Below, piece after piece: positions 1 to 9,319 of a stretch of 64,000 nucleotides of DNA. The stretch is from assembly GCF_002795425.1 (NCBI RefSeq), contig NZ_PHHA01000009.1, forward strand, positions 43,833-107,832, in the 5' to 3' direction. This DNA is from Conservatibacter flavescens. GTDB taxonomy: Bacteria > Pseudomonadota > Gammaproteobacteria > Enterobacterales > Pasteurellaceae. Numbering within the stretch: position 1 is the stretch's first letter; the number at the start of each line of letters is the position of its first letter. Under the pieces are notes generated by a model. It searched no databases. It saw nothing but the letters and a program-made list of their open reading frames with translations, and was not told the DNA's origin. The position numbers and the translations under genes are program-made.

Positions 1-601
1 CTGCAATAAGATTCGCGAGTTGCAGGGTTCGTGTTAAACCCTCCGTCGCATTTTCGCGAGCATTTTGGTTAAAACGCACAATTGCCTGAGCAATTTTTTT
101 TGCAAAACGTTCTTCGCCGAAAGTTTTCAACACCCAAGCCAAATCTTCTACAGACACCTGTTTTAACCATTCTGCAGCAGATAAACCTTGCGTGGTATCC
201 ATGCGCATATCCAATGGCCCATCTTTCATAAAGCTGAAACCGCGCTCTGCATCATCTAATTGCGGTGAAGACACGCCAAGATCTAATAAAATACCATTGA
301 TTTTTCCCACTAATCCTAGCTTTTCACAAATTTGAGGAATAGCCGAAAAACTGTGGTGTTCAATATGAAAACGAGGATCTTCAATCGTCTGTGCTTCTGC
401 TATCGCACGAGGATCCCGATCGATAGCAATCAAGCGTCCTTGTTCACCCAATTGAGATAAAATCAAGCGAGAATGTCCCCCTCGCCCAAATGTTCCATCA
501 ATATAAACACCTTTCTTATCTAACGCCAAACCGTCCACTGCTTCATGTAGCAAAACAGTGTGATGTTCTGAAAGCGACATAAGATGTTGATGTTTATTCA
601 T
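1..601 (-). CDS. rsmH: 16S rRNA (cytosine-1402-N4)-methyltransferase RsmH, 3' part outside window
   Basis: Methylates N4 of C1402 in the 16S rRNA decoding centre, using S-adenosylmethionine. About 200 of roughly 320 residues are visible; the gene runs off the left edge. The translation begins [20 protein letters not shown] and has the SAM-binding stretch [12 protein letters not shown], then AIDRDPRAI and the conserved [15 protein letters not shown]. An alternative start lies 21 nt inside (MSLSEHH). It follows mraZ on the same strand after a 129-nt gap, the standard dcw-cluster order, so it is presumably transcribed from the mraZ promoter. Identification is certain; the start is less so. Confidence 0.96.
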   Translation of the reverse strand, partial: MNKHQHLMSLSEHHTVLLHEAVDGLALDKKGVYIDGTFGRGGHSRLILSQLGEQGRLIAIDRDPRAIAEAQTIEDPRFHIEHHSFSAIPQICEKLGLVGKINGILLDLGVSSPQLDDAERGFSFMKDGPLDMRMDTTQGLSAAEWLKQVSVEDLAWVLKTFGEERFAKKIAQAIVRFNQNARENATEGLTRTLQLANLIA

Positions 602-730
602 AAAAAATAACCAATGATAAAAATTTTAATGAAAATAATCTAAATTAGGAGAGATAATGCGGTGCATAATTGCACCGCTTACCTTTGCTAGTGCTGTTGC
701 CTATTGTGTATCGGAAATTTGCTTTCTCTT

Positions 731-1189
731 TTACAATGACAACATTTTTAATTCTTCGGATAAGGCAAATTGTCCACTCATGCCTAATTCCATATCTTTT
801 TCGATTTGAGCATGCCATTCGCTTTCGCTCCAAATCTCAAATTTATTAAGCTGTCCCACCAACATAATATTTTTTTCTAGTTTGGCATGTTGGCGTAAGG
901 GTTGGCTTATCAAAATACGACCTGCGCTATCAAGCTCACATTCTGTGGCGTATCCCGTCATCACGCGCTGTAAACTACGCTGAGCCGGATCAAAATTTGA
1001 TAAACTTAATAATTTTTTTTCAACTTCGATCCATTCTTGCTCTGGGTATAATAATAGGCAAGGTTGACGAATATCCACTGTACAAATCATATTTCCAGCA
1101 TGCATTTCAAGGATCTCTGGACGATAGCGCGTTGGGATCGCCAACCGCCCTTTCGAATCCAAATTGATCGCTGATGCACCACGAAACAT
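731..1189 (-). CDS. mraZ: Transcriptional regulator MraZ
   Basis: First gene of the dcw (division and cell wall) cluster. MraZ is a DNA-binding protein that in E. coli represses its own promoter and hence the cluster. The 152-residue protein has the family length and two SpoVT/AbrB-like half domains, recognisable by [13 protein letters not shown] near residues 11-23 and [13 protein letters not shown] near residues 86-98. The start [11 protein letters not shown] matches the family. rsmH follows downstream. A three-repeat operator lies about 75 bp upstream of the start codon, consistent with autoregulation. Confidence 0.97.
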   Translation of the reverse strand: MFRGASAINLDSKGRLAIPTRYRPEILEMHAGNMICTVDIRQPCLLLYPEQEWIEVEKKLLSLSNFDPAQRSLQRVMTGYATECELDSAGRILISQPLRQHAKLEKNIMLVGQLNKFEIWSESEWHAQIEKDMELGMSGQFALSEELKMLSL

Positions 1190-1260
1190 AATGTTGCTCT
1201 TGCCTTATTATTCAGAAAACACATTTTGTATATGATTTTGGGAATTTGATCCCTAATTCA

Positions 1261-1284
1261 CCACAAAACTCCACTTTTCGCCAC
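1261..1284 (-). promoter_or_regulatory. Predicted MraZ operator: three GTGG repeats at 10-bp spacing
   Basis: On the minus strand upstream of mraZ, GTGG occurs three times at exact 10-bp steps (CCAC at 1261-1264, 1271-1274 and 1281-1284 on the plus strand). E. coli MraZ binds direct repeats of this kind (a TGGG-like core repeated each helical turn) in its own promoter. The repeat number, phasing and position fit. Binding here is inferred. Confidence 0.75.
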
Positions 1285-1487
1285 TTAGGTTGCCAGTTTA
1301 TTATTTGTTTGCTCAGCTTGCAAGCAATTTATCGCTTTCTACTTAAAAAAGTGCGGTTATTTTTGTGGGAGTTTTTTAGAAGAGATAAGAACTGCTGATG
1401 CTATATTTGAAATTGTACTAAAAAGACTAAAACGATCAGATTTCAACGCCGATCCAAAAAGATCCTCAAAATCCGACCGCTTTTTTC

Positions 1488-1832
1488 TTACCGTTCAGCT
1501 TTTGCTCGAGTGAGTAACGCGTTATTTTGCTGTAACTGCGATTGAACATTATTGGGTTCTAGCACCGCTAATACTTGTCCTTGTTTAACATGGCTACCTA
1601 CCTCTGCTTCCACCGATAAAATCTGCTGTCCTTGTAAAGCAGGGCTAATCGCAATATCTTCCTTCGCCACCCAGCTTCCAGCTAGTTGCAAAGTTCTAGC
1701 AAATTCAACCGCTTGCGGTTGTACCACGCTCACTTTCATTAAAGCCGCATTGGAGCTGCTGTCGTTATGTTGTTCTTGGCAAGCGGTTAAAATCAGGCTC
1801 ATCAATCCTAAAGCCAGTATATTTCTCTTCAT
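1488..1832 (-). pseudogene. Truncated RND efflux periplasmic adaptor (membrane fusion protein) lipoprotein
   Basis: N-terminal fragment of an AcrA/HlyD-type adaptor. It starts with a lipoprotein signal (MKRNILALGLMSLILTAC, lipidated Cys18), followed by the first beta strands and the lipoyl half-motif (GSHVKQGQVLAVLEPNNVQ), then stops after LLTRAKAER at 114 residues. Family members are about 350-400 residues, so the hairpin, beta-barrel and proximal domains are missing, and no RND pump gene follows. The next 300 nt toward mraZ do not continue the protein, so a deletion removed the rest. It is divergent from a MarR gene and shares its operators. The remnant may still be expressed as a small lipoprotein. 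Confidence 0.8.
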
Positions 1833-1836
1833 ATTA

Positions 1837-1971
1837 AGTCCTAAAATTTACTAAATTTCACGGAATTATAGTTATATTTAGGACTAAATCAAGTAAATTT
1901 TAAGACTATTTTTGCTTGATTATTTTATTTTTTAGATTAAAATAAGCCACACTTTAGTCAATTTTAGGACT
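1837..1971. promoter_or_regulatory. Divergent control region with four 16-bp AGT-N10-ACT operators
   Basis: Four copies of a 16-bp imperfect palindrome with AGT and ACT ends lie between the divergent adaptor fragment and marR gene: 1837-1852, 1870-1885, 1892-1907 and 1956-1971. Cores resemble AATTTTAGG. Centre-to-centre distances are 33, 22 and 64 bp, close to whole helical turns, so the sites face the same side. The two outer copies match over 19 of 20 bases in inverted orientation and cover each gene's AGGA ribosome-binding sequence. Likely operators for the adjacent MarR protein. Confidence 0.7.
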
Positions 1972-1977
1972 TTTATA

Positions 1978-2427
1978 ATGAGCAATCTTGATAAATTTGA
2001 GAAACAAATCAATGAAATTGAAGTGGTTATGGACGCTTGGGTAGAAAAATTAGGCTTAGGTTATAACCATTATGCCGTTTTATATTCCCTCGCTACGGCA
2101 GAAAATGGACAATGTACCCAAAAGCAGATTTGTGAAGAATGGTGGGTACCGAAGCAAACGGTATTTAATATCTGTAAGGATTATAAAGAAAAAGGCTGGA
2201 TTGAATTTAGCGAAAGCTCAACAGATAAACGAGAACGCATTATGCGCTTAACCGAGATGGGTAAAGCCCAAGCAGAGCCTATTCGGAAAAAAACGGAACA
2301 ATTTGATGAACAAACCTTTGCCCGTTTTGGTAAGAAAAAAACGGCTCAAATGTTCGCTCTGTTAGCCGAGTTTTGCGACATTTGCCGTACGCAAGTTGAG
2401 AATATGGAAATAGAAAAGAATGACTGA
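1978..2427 (+). CDS. MarR-family transcriptional regulator
   Basis: 149-residue winged-helix regulator. The helix-turn-helix is visible around residues 48-75 (TQKQICEEWWVPKQTVFNICKDY), followed by the wing (STDKRERIMRLTEMGK), the MarR-family signature where DKR contacts DNA. ATG at 1978 is preceded by AGGA, itself inside an operator copy. The gene overlaps the next ORF by 8 nt, so the two are co-transcribed. MarR proteins usually repress adjacent efflux genes and are released by small phenolic or drug ligands; the ligand here is unknown. Its original divergent target, the adaptor, is now only a fragment. Confidence 0.9.
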   Translation: MSNLDKFEKQINEIEVVMDAWVEKLGLGYNHYAVLYSLATAENGQCTQKQICEEWWVPKQTVFNICKDYKEKGWIEFSESSTDKRERIMRLTEMGKAQAEPIRKKTEQFDEQTFARFGKKKTAQMFALLAEFCDICRTQVENMEIEKND

Positions 2428-3310
2428 CATCTTAAATGTAAATGTAGCCCCAACCGCTGAACCAACGATGGCTCGCACCTTAAAAAACATTGCCATTCAG
2501 CATAAAAAACGCCTGTTGGCGACCTTTAGTTTGGTGGCATTAGAAAATCTATTATTGTTGCTTTATCCGTTAATCGGTAGTTTTGCCGTCAATGCGGTAT
2601 TAAACGGACAACTGGTGTCTGCATTAGCCTATGCCTTTACGGTACTGATCATTTGGTCGGTTGGTTCGGCAAGGCGAGCAGTGGACACCCGAGCCTTTAC
2701 GCGAATTTATACTGAATTAGTTGTGCCAGTGATCCTTAATCAGCGGGTTAAAGGGATTGATACTTCGACCACAACGGCACGAGTAGCACTTTCTCGTGAG
2801 TTTGTGAATTTCTTTGAGCATCATTTACCGACATTGATCACCTCTTTCTGCTCTATTTTAGGGGCAGTAGTGATGCTGCTCTTTATTGAGTTTTGGTCTG
2901 GCTTGGTCGCCTTGCTGATTGTAATTGGTTTTGGGCTGATGTTACCAAACTATGTGCAGGTAAATGATACGCTTTATTTCAAACTTAACAACCGCCTTGA
3001 AAAAGAAGTGGAGCGCATTGAGCGTTCTAAAAACAAGGAATTAGTGAAGCATTATCGTTTAGTAGAAAAACTGCGTGTGCTGATTTCCAACCGTGAAGCC
3101 TTTAGCTTTCTTGCAATTGGTGTGGCAATGAGTGTGTTATTTGGGGTAACGCTGACGGTGCTTACCTTCAAAGAAGGTGTAACCGCAGGGCATATTTATG
3201 CGGTAATTACCTACCTCTGGACCTTTGCGATTAGCCTCGATGATGCACCGGGACTGTTGGAAGAAATGTCTAAACTAAAAGATATTGGCAAGCGAGTGGA
3301 AGTGGAGTAA
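2420..3310 (+). CDS. ABC transporter six-transmembrane-domain protein without an ATPase
   Basis: 296-residue membrane protein resembling the exporter-type ABC membrane domain (ABC_membrane_3 type). Hydrophobic segments are seen near residues 35-58, 65-85, 135-155, 157-178, 228-250 and 258-275. The protein ends after EEMSKLKDIGKRVEVE, where an exporter would continue into its nucleotide-binding domain; no Walker A or ABC signature is present here or in neighbours. Homologues of this stand-alone length exist, so it may not be a truncation. Translationally coupled to the MarR gene (8-nt overlap). Function unknown; co-regulation suggests a drug- or stress-responsive membrane role. Confidence 0.75.
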   Translation: MTDILNVNVAPTAEPTMARTLKNIAIQHKKRLLATFSLVALENLLLLLYPLIGSFAVNAVLNGQLVSALAYAFTVLIIWSVGSARRAVDTRAFTRIYTELVVPVILNQRVKGIDTSTTTARVALSREFVNFFEHHLPTLITSFCSILGAVVMLLFIEFWSGLVALLIVIGFGLMLPNYVQVNDTLYFKLNNRLEKEVERIERSKNKELVKHYRLVEKLRVLISNREAFSFLAIGVAMSVLFGVTLTVLTFKEGVTAGHIYAVITYLWTFAISLDDAPGLLEEMSKLKDIGKRVEVE

Positions 3311-3352
3311 TCTCTTCATTACAAGATAAACATAAAAAGCATAGGAAGTATG

Positions 3353-4198
3353 ATGAAAGTAGGGCTTGTACTAGAAGGTGGCGCTATGCGCGGCATGTTT
3401 ACCGCTGGCGTATTAGATGTATTTATGGATCATAATATCCACATTGATGGTATTGTTAGTGTCTCTGCTGGGGCTTTATTTGGAGTAAACTTACCTTCTC
3501 AACAACGTGGCAGAGTGCTACGTTATAATCTCCAATTATTGCATGATAAGCGCTATATGGGATTACATAGTTGGTTAACCACAGGCAATATCGTTAACAA
3601 AGACTTCACCTTTTATGAGGTTCCATATACGATTGATCCTTTTGATCAAACAACCTTTTCACAATCTCATATGGATTTTTATGCTACGCTGACCAATGTT
3701 GAAACCGGTTTACCCGAATACATTAAAATTACTGATGTTTTCAAACAAATGGAGGTATTTCGTGCTACTTCTGCGATGCCTCTCGTTTCTAAAATGGTCG
3801 AAATCAATGGACAGCGCTACTTAGACGGAGGGATTGCTGATAGCATTCCTCTAAAGCAATGCCAACAATTAGGTTATGATAAAATTATTGTTATTTTAAC
3901 TCGCCCGCTTGATTATCGTAAAACGCCGAGTAATCTGTTTTTATTTAAGACTTTTTATAAACGCTATCCAAAACTCATTGAGTGTATGGCCAAACGACAT
4001 CTAGACTATAACAACACTGTCGAAGACATTATTCGCCTTGAACAAGCGCAAAAAATCTTTGTGATTCGCCCTTCAATCACTTTGCCAATTAAGCGCATCG
4101 AAAAAGATTTAACAAAAATTCAAGCCATGTATGATCTTGGTGTCAGCGATTGTCAACAACTGATTCCCCAATTACAACACTATCTACATCAATCATAA
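3353..4198 (+). CDS. Patatin-like phospholipase family protein (YjjU-like)
   Basis: Predicted serine lipid acyl hydrolase with a Ser-Asp dyad. Visible are the glycine-rich oxyanion loop LEGGAMRG (residues 7-14), the nucleophile elbow SVSAG with Ser38, and the DGG motif with Asp158 (RYLDGGIADSIP). The elbow is usually G-x-S-x-G; here the first Gly is Ser. Two adjacent ATGs exist (3350 and 3353); AGGA at 3343-3346 is spaced better for 3353. The tautomerase gene follows after 10 nt, probably as an operon. The substrate is unknown. Confidence 0.88.
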   Translation: MKVGLVLEGGAMRGMFTAGVLDVFMDHNIHIDGIVSVSAGALFGVNLPSQQRGRVLRYNLQLLHDKRYMGLHSWLTTGNIVNKDFTFYEVPYTIDPFDQTTFSQSHMDFYATLTNVETGLPEYIKITDVFKQMEVFRATSAMPLVSKMVEINGQRYLDGGIADSIPLKQCQQLGYDKIIVILTRPLDYRKTPSNLFLFKTFYKRYPKLIECMAKRHLDYNNTVEDIIRLEQAQKIFVIRPSITLPIKRIEKDLTKIQAMYDLGVSDCQQLIPQLQHYLHQS

Positions 4199-4208
4199 GG
4201 AAAAAATA

Positions 4209-4421
4209 ATGCCTTACGTTAACATTAAACTGACTGGAGATCATGAAGCACCAAGTCGTACCCAAAAATCTGAAATTATTGCCGGTGTAACCGAATTACT
4301 TAGCCGAGTGTTAAATAAAAATCCTGCTAGCACTGTTGTCATTATTGAAGAAATTCCAATGGATAATTATGGTTTAGGGGGGAAATCGATAACTGAGGTA
4401 CGCAAAACAAACACAAAATAA
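4209..4421 (+). CDS. 4-oxalocrotonate tautomerase family protein
   Basis: 70-residue protein beginning MPYVNIKLTG. The Pro exposed after Met removal is the catalytic general base of this superfamily, whose members are 60-80-residue subunits of dimers or hexamers that interconvert keto and enol acids. The strand-helix-strand pattern and the conserved VVIIEEIPMDNYGLGG segment are present. It follows the patatin-like gene by 10 nt with an AAGGAAAAAATA spacer acting as ribosome-binding site. No aromatic catabolic genes are nearby, so the substrate cannot be inferred. An uptake sequence sits just downstream (4444-4452). Confidence 0.9.
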   Translation: MPYVNIKLTGDHEAPSRTQKSEIIAGVTELLSRVLNKNPASTVVIIEEIPMDNYGLGGKSITEVRKTNTK

Positions 4422-4550
4422 TCACTGTTAGTCGAGACATTCAAAGTGCGGTGGGTTTTCCTAAACTTTTTACGTTTTAACATTGAGATTAGAGGCAGAA
4501 CATAGTAAAGTAAACAGCTGTTTGTTTTTGTATTTTTCAACCAATTTTGA

Positions 4551-5858
<1,308 letters not shown>

Positions 5859-5894
5859 CATTCTTGCAAACAAATACATTCACATAAATTAACT

Positions 5895-5922
5895 TTGGAC
5901 GGTATCCCCGTCCAATTTTTTT
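5895..5922 (+). terminator. Rho-independent terminator of purA
   Basis: Eight-base-pair stem TTGGACGG/CCGTCCAA with a 5-nt loop, followed directly by seven T residues, 36 nt after the purA stop. Confidence 0.93.
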
Positions 5923-5967
5923 AGTGAGCCTTGCTGAAATAAACAGTATTTTCCTTATAACAACAAA

Positions 5968-6001
5968 AAACCGCACCTATCTTCTTGATAAAGTGCGGTT
6001 T
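5968..6001 (-). terminator. rpsT terminator built from an inverted uptake-sequence pair
   Basis: Arms AAACCGCAC and GTGCGGTTT pair across a 16-nt loop, and on the minus strand the stem runs into TTTTTT. It ends rpsT transcription and contains one exact uptake sequence (5991-5999). Using paired uptake sequences as terminators is common in this family. Confidence 0.88.
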
Positions 6002-6027
6002 ATTTTTTATGAGTTTTTAACTAGCAA

Positions 6028-6291
6028 TTATGCTAATTTTTTAATTTGCGCAACTAATTTAGATTTGTGGTTAGCTGCTTTGTTCGCATGGATTAAACCT
6101 TTAGATGCCATACGATCGACAACTTTTTGCATTTCAACAAACGCAGCTTCTGCTGCTGCTTTTTCGCCTGCAGCGATTTGAGCATAAACTTTCTTAATGT
6201 AAGTACGCATCATTGAACGTTGACTTGCATTGTGTTGACGGCGTTTTTCAGATTGTACCGCGCGTTTTTTTGCTGACTTGATATTAGCCAA
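6028..6291 (-). CDS. rpsT: 30S ribosomal protein S20
   Basis: 87-residue, very basic protein ([19 protein letters not shown]...) that binds the 5' domain and helix 44 of 16S rRNA early in 30S assembly. Length and the alternating Lys/Ala-rich helical pattern match S20 throughout. It is divergent from murJ and ends before an inverted-repeat terminator. A 284-nt spacer to murJ carries its promoter; no other gene is seen there. In E. coli, S20 represses its own translation; no specific element for this could be recognised here. Confidence 0.98.
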   Translation of the reverse strand: MANIKSAKKRAVQSEKRRQHNASQRSMMRTYIKKVYAQIAAGEKAAAEAAFVEMQKVVDRMASKGLIHANKAANHKSKLVAQIKKLA

Positions 6292-6575
6292 GGTAAACTC
6301 CTAAGAATCTCGTAATAAAATAGTGTACAGTAAAGGGCAATACTATGCCGAGCTTTTACTTTTATGTCAATACATTTTTTAATTCGGTGAGACACAACCG
6401 ATAGATAAGCACCGTTTTTGACCTAACTACTTTGCTTAGCCGGAGCACAAGTAGCAACGATGAACGATGTGGACGAGATTTTAACAGTTTTTTTGCTTAG
6501 AATACAGGTTTTCTATACAATTAAACAAAATTTTCTCATTGTTTTTTTTAAACACTTTATCAAGAGCAATCAATT

Positions 6576-8147
6576 TTGAGCAAACGACTTTTAAAATCAG
6601 GCATTATTGTCAGTACCATGACATTACTATCTCGTATACTTGGTTTGATTCGGGATGTAGTTATTGCCAATATCATCGGTGCTGGAGCTGCTGCCGATGT
6701 TTTCCTTTTTGCAAACCGTATTCCCAATTTTTTACGCCGTTTATTTGCTGAAGGTGCATTTTCTCAAGCCTTTGTGCCAGTACTTGCTGAATATCAAAAA
6801 CAAGGAGATTTAACCAAAACTCAAGCATTCATCGGCAAAGTTTCCGGCACGCTAGGCGGACTGGTTTCTATCGTCACTCTGCTTGCCATGATTGGCTCCC
6901 CTATTGTTGCTGCCATTTTCGGTACGGGGTGGTTTATAGATTGGTTAAATGATGGCCCAGATGCAAGCAAATTTGAACAAGCCTCACTCTTGCTCAAAAT
7001 TACTTTTCCCTATTTATGGTTTATTACCTTTGTTGCCTTATCCGGCGCGATTTTAAACACACTAGGCAAGTTTGGGGTCATGTCATTTTCCCCCGTTTTA
7101 CTAAATATTGCGATGATCGGTGCGGCTGTTTTTCTTTCGCCTCACACCTCTAGCCCCGATCTCGCCTTAGCTATTGGCATTTTCTTAGGTGGATTATTGC
7201 AATTTTTATTTCAAATTCCATTTCTAAAACGTGCAGGACTATTGGTAAAACCGAAATGGGCATGGAATGATGAAGGTGTAAAAAAAATTCGAACGCTAAT
7301 GATACCTGCATTATTTGGTGTCTCGGTCAGTCAAATTAATTTGTTATTAGATACCTTTATTGCCTCATTTTTAATGACAGGTTCAATCAGCTGGCTCTAC
7401 TACTCTGACCGCTTACTTGAGTTTCCATTAGGTTTATTTGGTATTGCTATTTCAACGGTGATTTTACCCGCTCTTGCCCGCCATCACGTCAATCGTAGTG
7501 ATAATGAGGCACAAAGTGCGGTCGATTTTCGCAACACGATGGATTGGGGCGTGCGCATGATTTTATTACTCGGACTCCCTGCCATGTTTGGTATCGCCAT
7601 TTTAGCCCAACCTATGTTGCTAACCCTATTTATGCGTGGAAATTTTACGCTCAATGATGTACAAGCCGCTTCCCTTTCACTATGGGCATTTAATTCCGGC
7701 TTACTTAGCTTTATGTTAATTAAAATTTTAGCCAACGGCTATTATGCACGCCAAGATACCAAAACCCCCGTAAAAATCGGTATTATCGCGATGATAAGTA
7801 ATATGCTATTCAATATTTTAGCTATTTGGTTTAGCTATGTTGGTTTAGCGATAGCGTCTGCCATGTCTGCCACACTCAATGCCTATTTGCTTTATCGTGG
7901 CTTGGCTCAAAACAATATTTATCGTTTCACAAAACAAAGTGCGGTCTTTTTTGCCAAAGTTTTTATTTCCGCTTTCATTATGGGCGTTTTAATTTGGTAT
8001 AACACACCAAGCCTAATGGAATGGTATGCCATGAGTTTTCTCATGCGTATTTATTGGCTAGTTTGGTTAATTACTTTTGCCGGATTTATTTATTTTGTTA
8101 TGCTTATCTTACTCGGTATTCGTAAACGACACCTCGCAACGAGTTAA
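6576..8147 (+). CDS. murJ: Lipid II flippase MurJ
   Basis: MOP-superfamily membrane protein that flips lipid II from the inner to the outer leaflet for peptidoglycan synthesis. The 523-residue length and roughly 14 hydrophobic segments fit, as does the characteristic N-terminus SKRLLKSGIIVSTMTLLSRI and the motif ANRIPNFLRRLFAEGAFSQA with its essential arginines. The start is TTG at 6576: the MSKRLLKSG N-terminus is conserved in Haemophilus homologues and no suitable ATG precedes it. Two uptake sequences lie inside the coding region (7514-7522 and 7937-7945). It is divergent from rpsT. Confidence 0.97.
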   Translation: MSKRLLKSGIIVSTMTLLSRILGLIRDVVIANIIGAGAAADVFLFANRIPNFLRRLFAEGAFSQAFVPVLAEYQKQGDLTKTQAFIGKVSGTLGGLVSIVTLLAMIGSPIVAAIFGTGWFIDWLNDGPDASKFEQASLLLKITFPYLWFITFVALSGAILNTLGKFGVMSFSPVLLNIAMIGAAVFLSPHTSSPDLALAIGIFLGGLLQFLFQIPFLKRAGLLVKPKWAWNDEGVKKIRTLMIPALFGVSVSQINLLLDTFIASFLMTGSISWLYYSDRLLEFPLGLFGIAISTVILPALARHHVNRSDNEAQSAVDFRNTMDWGVRMILLLGLPAMFGIAILAQPMLLTLFMRGNFTLNDVQAASLSLWAFNSGLLSFMLIKILANGYYARQDTKTPVKIGIIAMISNMLFNILAIWFSYVGLAIASAMSATLNAYLLYRGLAQNNIYRFTKQSAVFFAKVFISAFIMGVLIWYNTPSLMEWYAMSFLMRIYWLVWLITFAGFIYFVMLILLGIRKRHLATS

Positions 8148-8179
8148 CAAACAATCATTATTTAAAAAGGAACATAGTT

Positions 8180-9244
8180 ATGGCTATTCAAGTTAAAGCT
8201 TATGCAGCACAAAGTCCAACCTCACCTCTTGCGCCAATGGATTTAACACGTCGCGAATTACGCTCAAATGATGTGGAAATCGATATTCTTTATTGCGGGG
8301 TATGTCATTCTGACTTACATACCGCCCGCGCTGACTGGGGCGAGGCGTTTTCCATTTATCCCGTAGTACCTGGTCATGAAATTGTCGGCCGTGTAAAAAA
8401 TATTGGTAGCCAAGTTCGTCAATATAAAATTGGTGATTTAGTTGGCGTAGGATGTATGGTTGATTCATGCCAAAGCTGTTCACCTTGTAAACATGACTTA
8501 GAACAATTTTGTGAACACGGTATGACTGCTACTTATAGTAGCCATGATCGTATTGATGGTACAGTAACACAGGGCGGATACAGTACAGGAATCGTAGTAC
8601 GCGAAGAGTTCGTATTACGTATCCCTGAAAACTTAGATACCAAAGCTGTTGCACCTTTATTATGTGCTGGTATTACGACCTATTCCCCATTACGCCATTG
8701 GAATGTGCAACCAGGCAGCAAAGTCGCAGTGATCGGATTAGGCGGTCTTGGTCACATGGCGATCAAACTCGCGAAAGCAATGGGGGCTGAAGTGAGTCTA
8801 TTTACTCGTTCCAAAGGGAAAGAACAAGATGCTTATGCACTGGGTGCAAGCCATGTTATTTACTCTACTGATGAAGAAGCGATGAGCTCAGCCGCCAATC
8901 AATTCAACTTAATTATTGATACCGTGCCTTATACTCACGATCTAAATCCCTATATACCGACCCTCGCTTTAGATGGCACATTAGTTTTAGTCGGTTTAGT
9001 TGGAGATACTGAAAAAACTATCTCAACAGTACCAATGTTATTTGGTCGCCGTTCCATTTCAGCTTCGCTTATTGGTGGAATTAAAGAAACACAGGAAATG
9101 CTTGATTTTTGTGGCCAACACAACGTAGTGCCTGAAATTGAAATGATCAACATGCAAAACATTAATGAAGCTTATGAACGCATGTTAAAAAGCGATGTAA
9201 AATATCGCTTTGTCATTGATATGCAAAGTCTCAAAGATGAGTAA
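8180..9244 (+). CDS. Zinc-dependent NAD(P) alcohol dehydrogenase (YahK/cinnamyl type)
   Basis: Medium-chain dehydrogenase of 354 residues. Catalytic-zinc ligands are Cys42 (YCGVCHSDLH) and His66 (PGHEIVG), and the structural-zinc cysteines sit in CQSCSPCKHDLEQFC. The Rossmann motif is GLGGLGHMA. Family members reduce aldehydes to alcohols with NADPH; E. coli YahK is the closest named relative I recognise. AAGGA is located 8 nt before the ATG. It stands alone between murJ (same strand, 32 nt upstream) and a two-sided terminator shared with putP. Substrate is uncertain. Confidence 0.92.
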   Translation: MAIQVKAYAAQSPTSPLAPMDLTRRELRSNDVEIDILYCGVCHSDLHTARADWGEAFSIYPVVPGHEIVGRVKNIGSQVRQYKIGDLVGVGCMVDSCQSCSPCKHDLEQFCEHGMTATYSSHDRIDGTVTQGGYSTGIVVREEFVLRIPENLDTKAVAPLLCAGITTYSPLRHWNVQPGSKVAVIGLGGLGHMAIKLAKAMGAEVSLFTRSKGKEQDAYALGASHVIYSTDEEAMSSAANQFNLIIDTVPYTHDLNPYIPTLALDGTLVLVGLVGDTEKTISTVPMLFGRRSISASLIGGIKETQEMLDFCGQHNVVPEIEMINMQNINEAYERMLKSDVKYRFVIDMQSLKDE

Positions 9245-9265
9245 TCACGCTATTCACTAACCATC

Positions 9266-9313
9266 AAAGCGCGGTTAGTTTGAAAAAACTTTTCTTAAAC
9301 CAACCGCGCTTTT
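9266..9313. terminator. Bidirectional terminator between the alcohol dehydrogenase and putP
   Basis: Long inverted repeat AAAGCGCGGTT...AACCGCGCTTT ending in TTTT on the plus strand and flanked by AT-rich sequence on the minus strand. The arms resemble an uptake sequence with one substitution (AAGCGCGGT). It separates two convergent genes. Confidence 0.85.
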
Positions 9314-9319
9314 GAATGA

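Noticed and set aside
1552..1854. Plus-strand 100-codon frame opposite the efflux adaptor fragment
   Set aside because: It is the antisense shadow of the lipoprotein frame and has no ribosome site or recognisable similarity.
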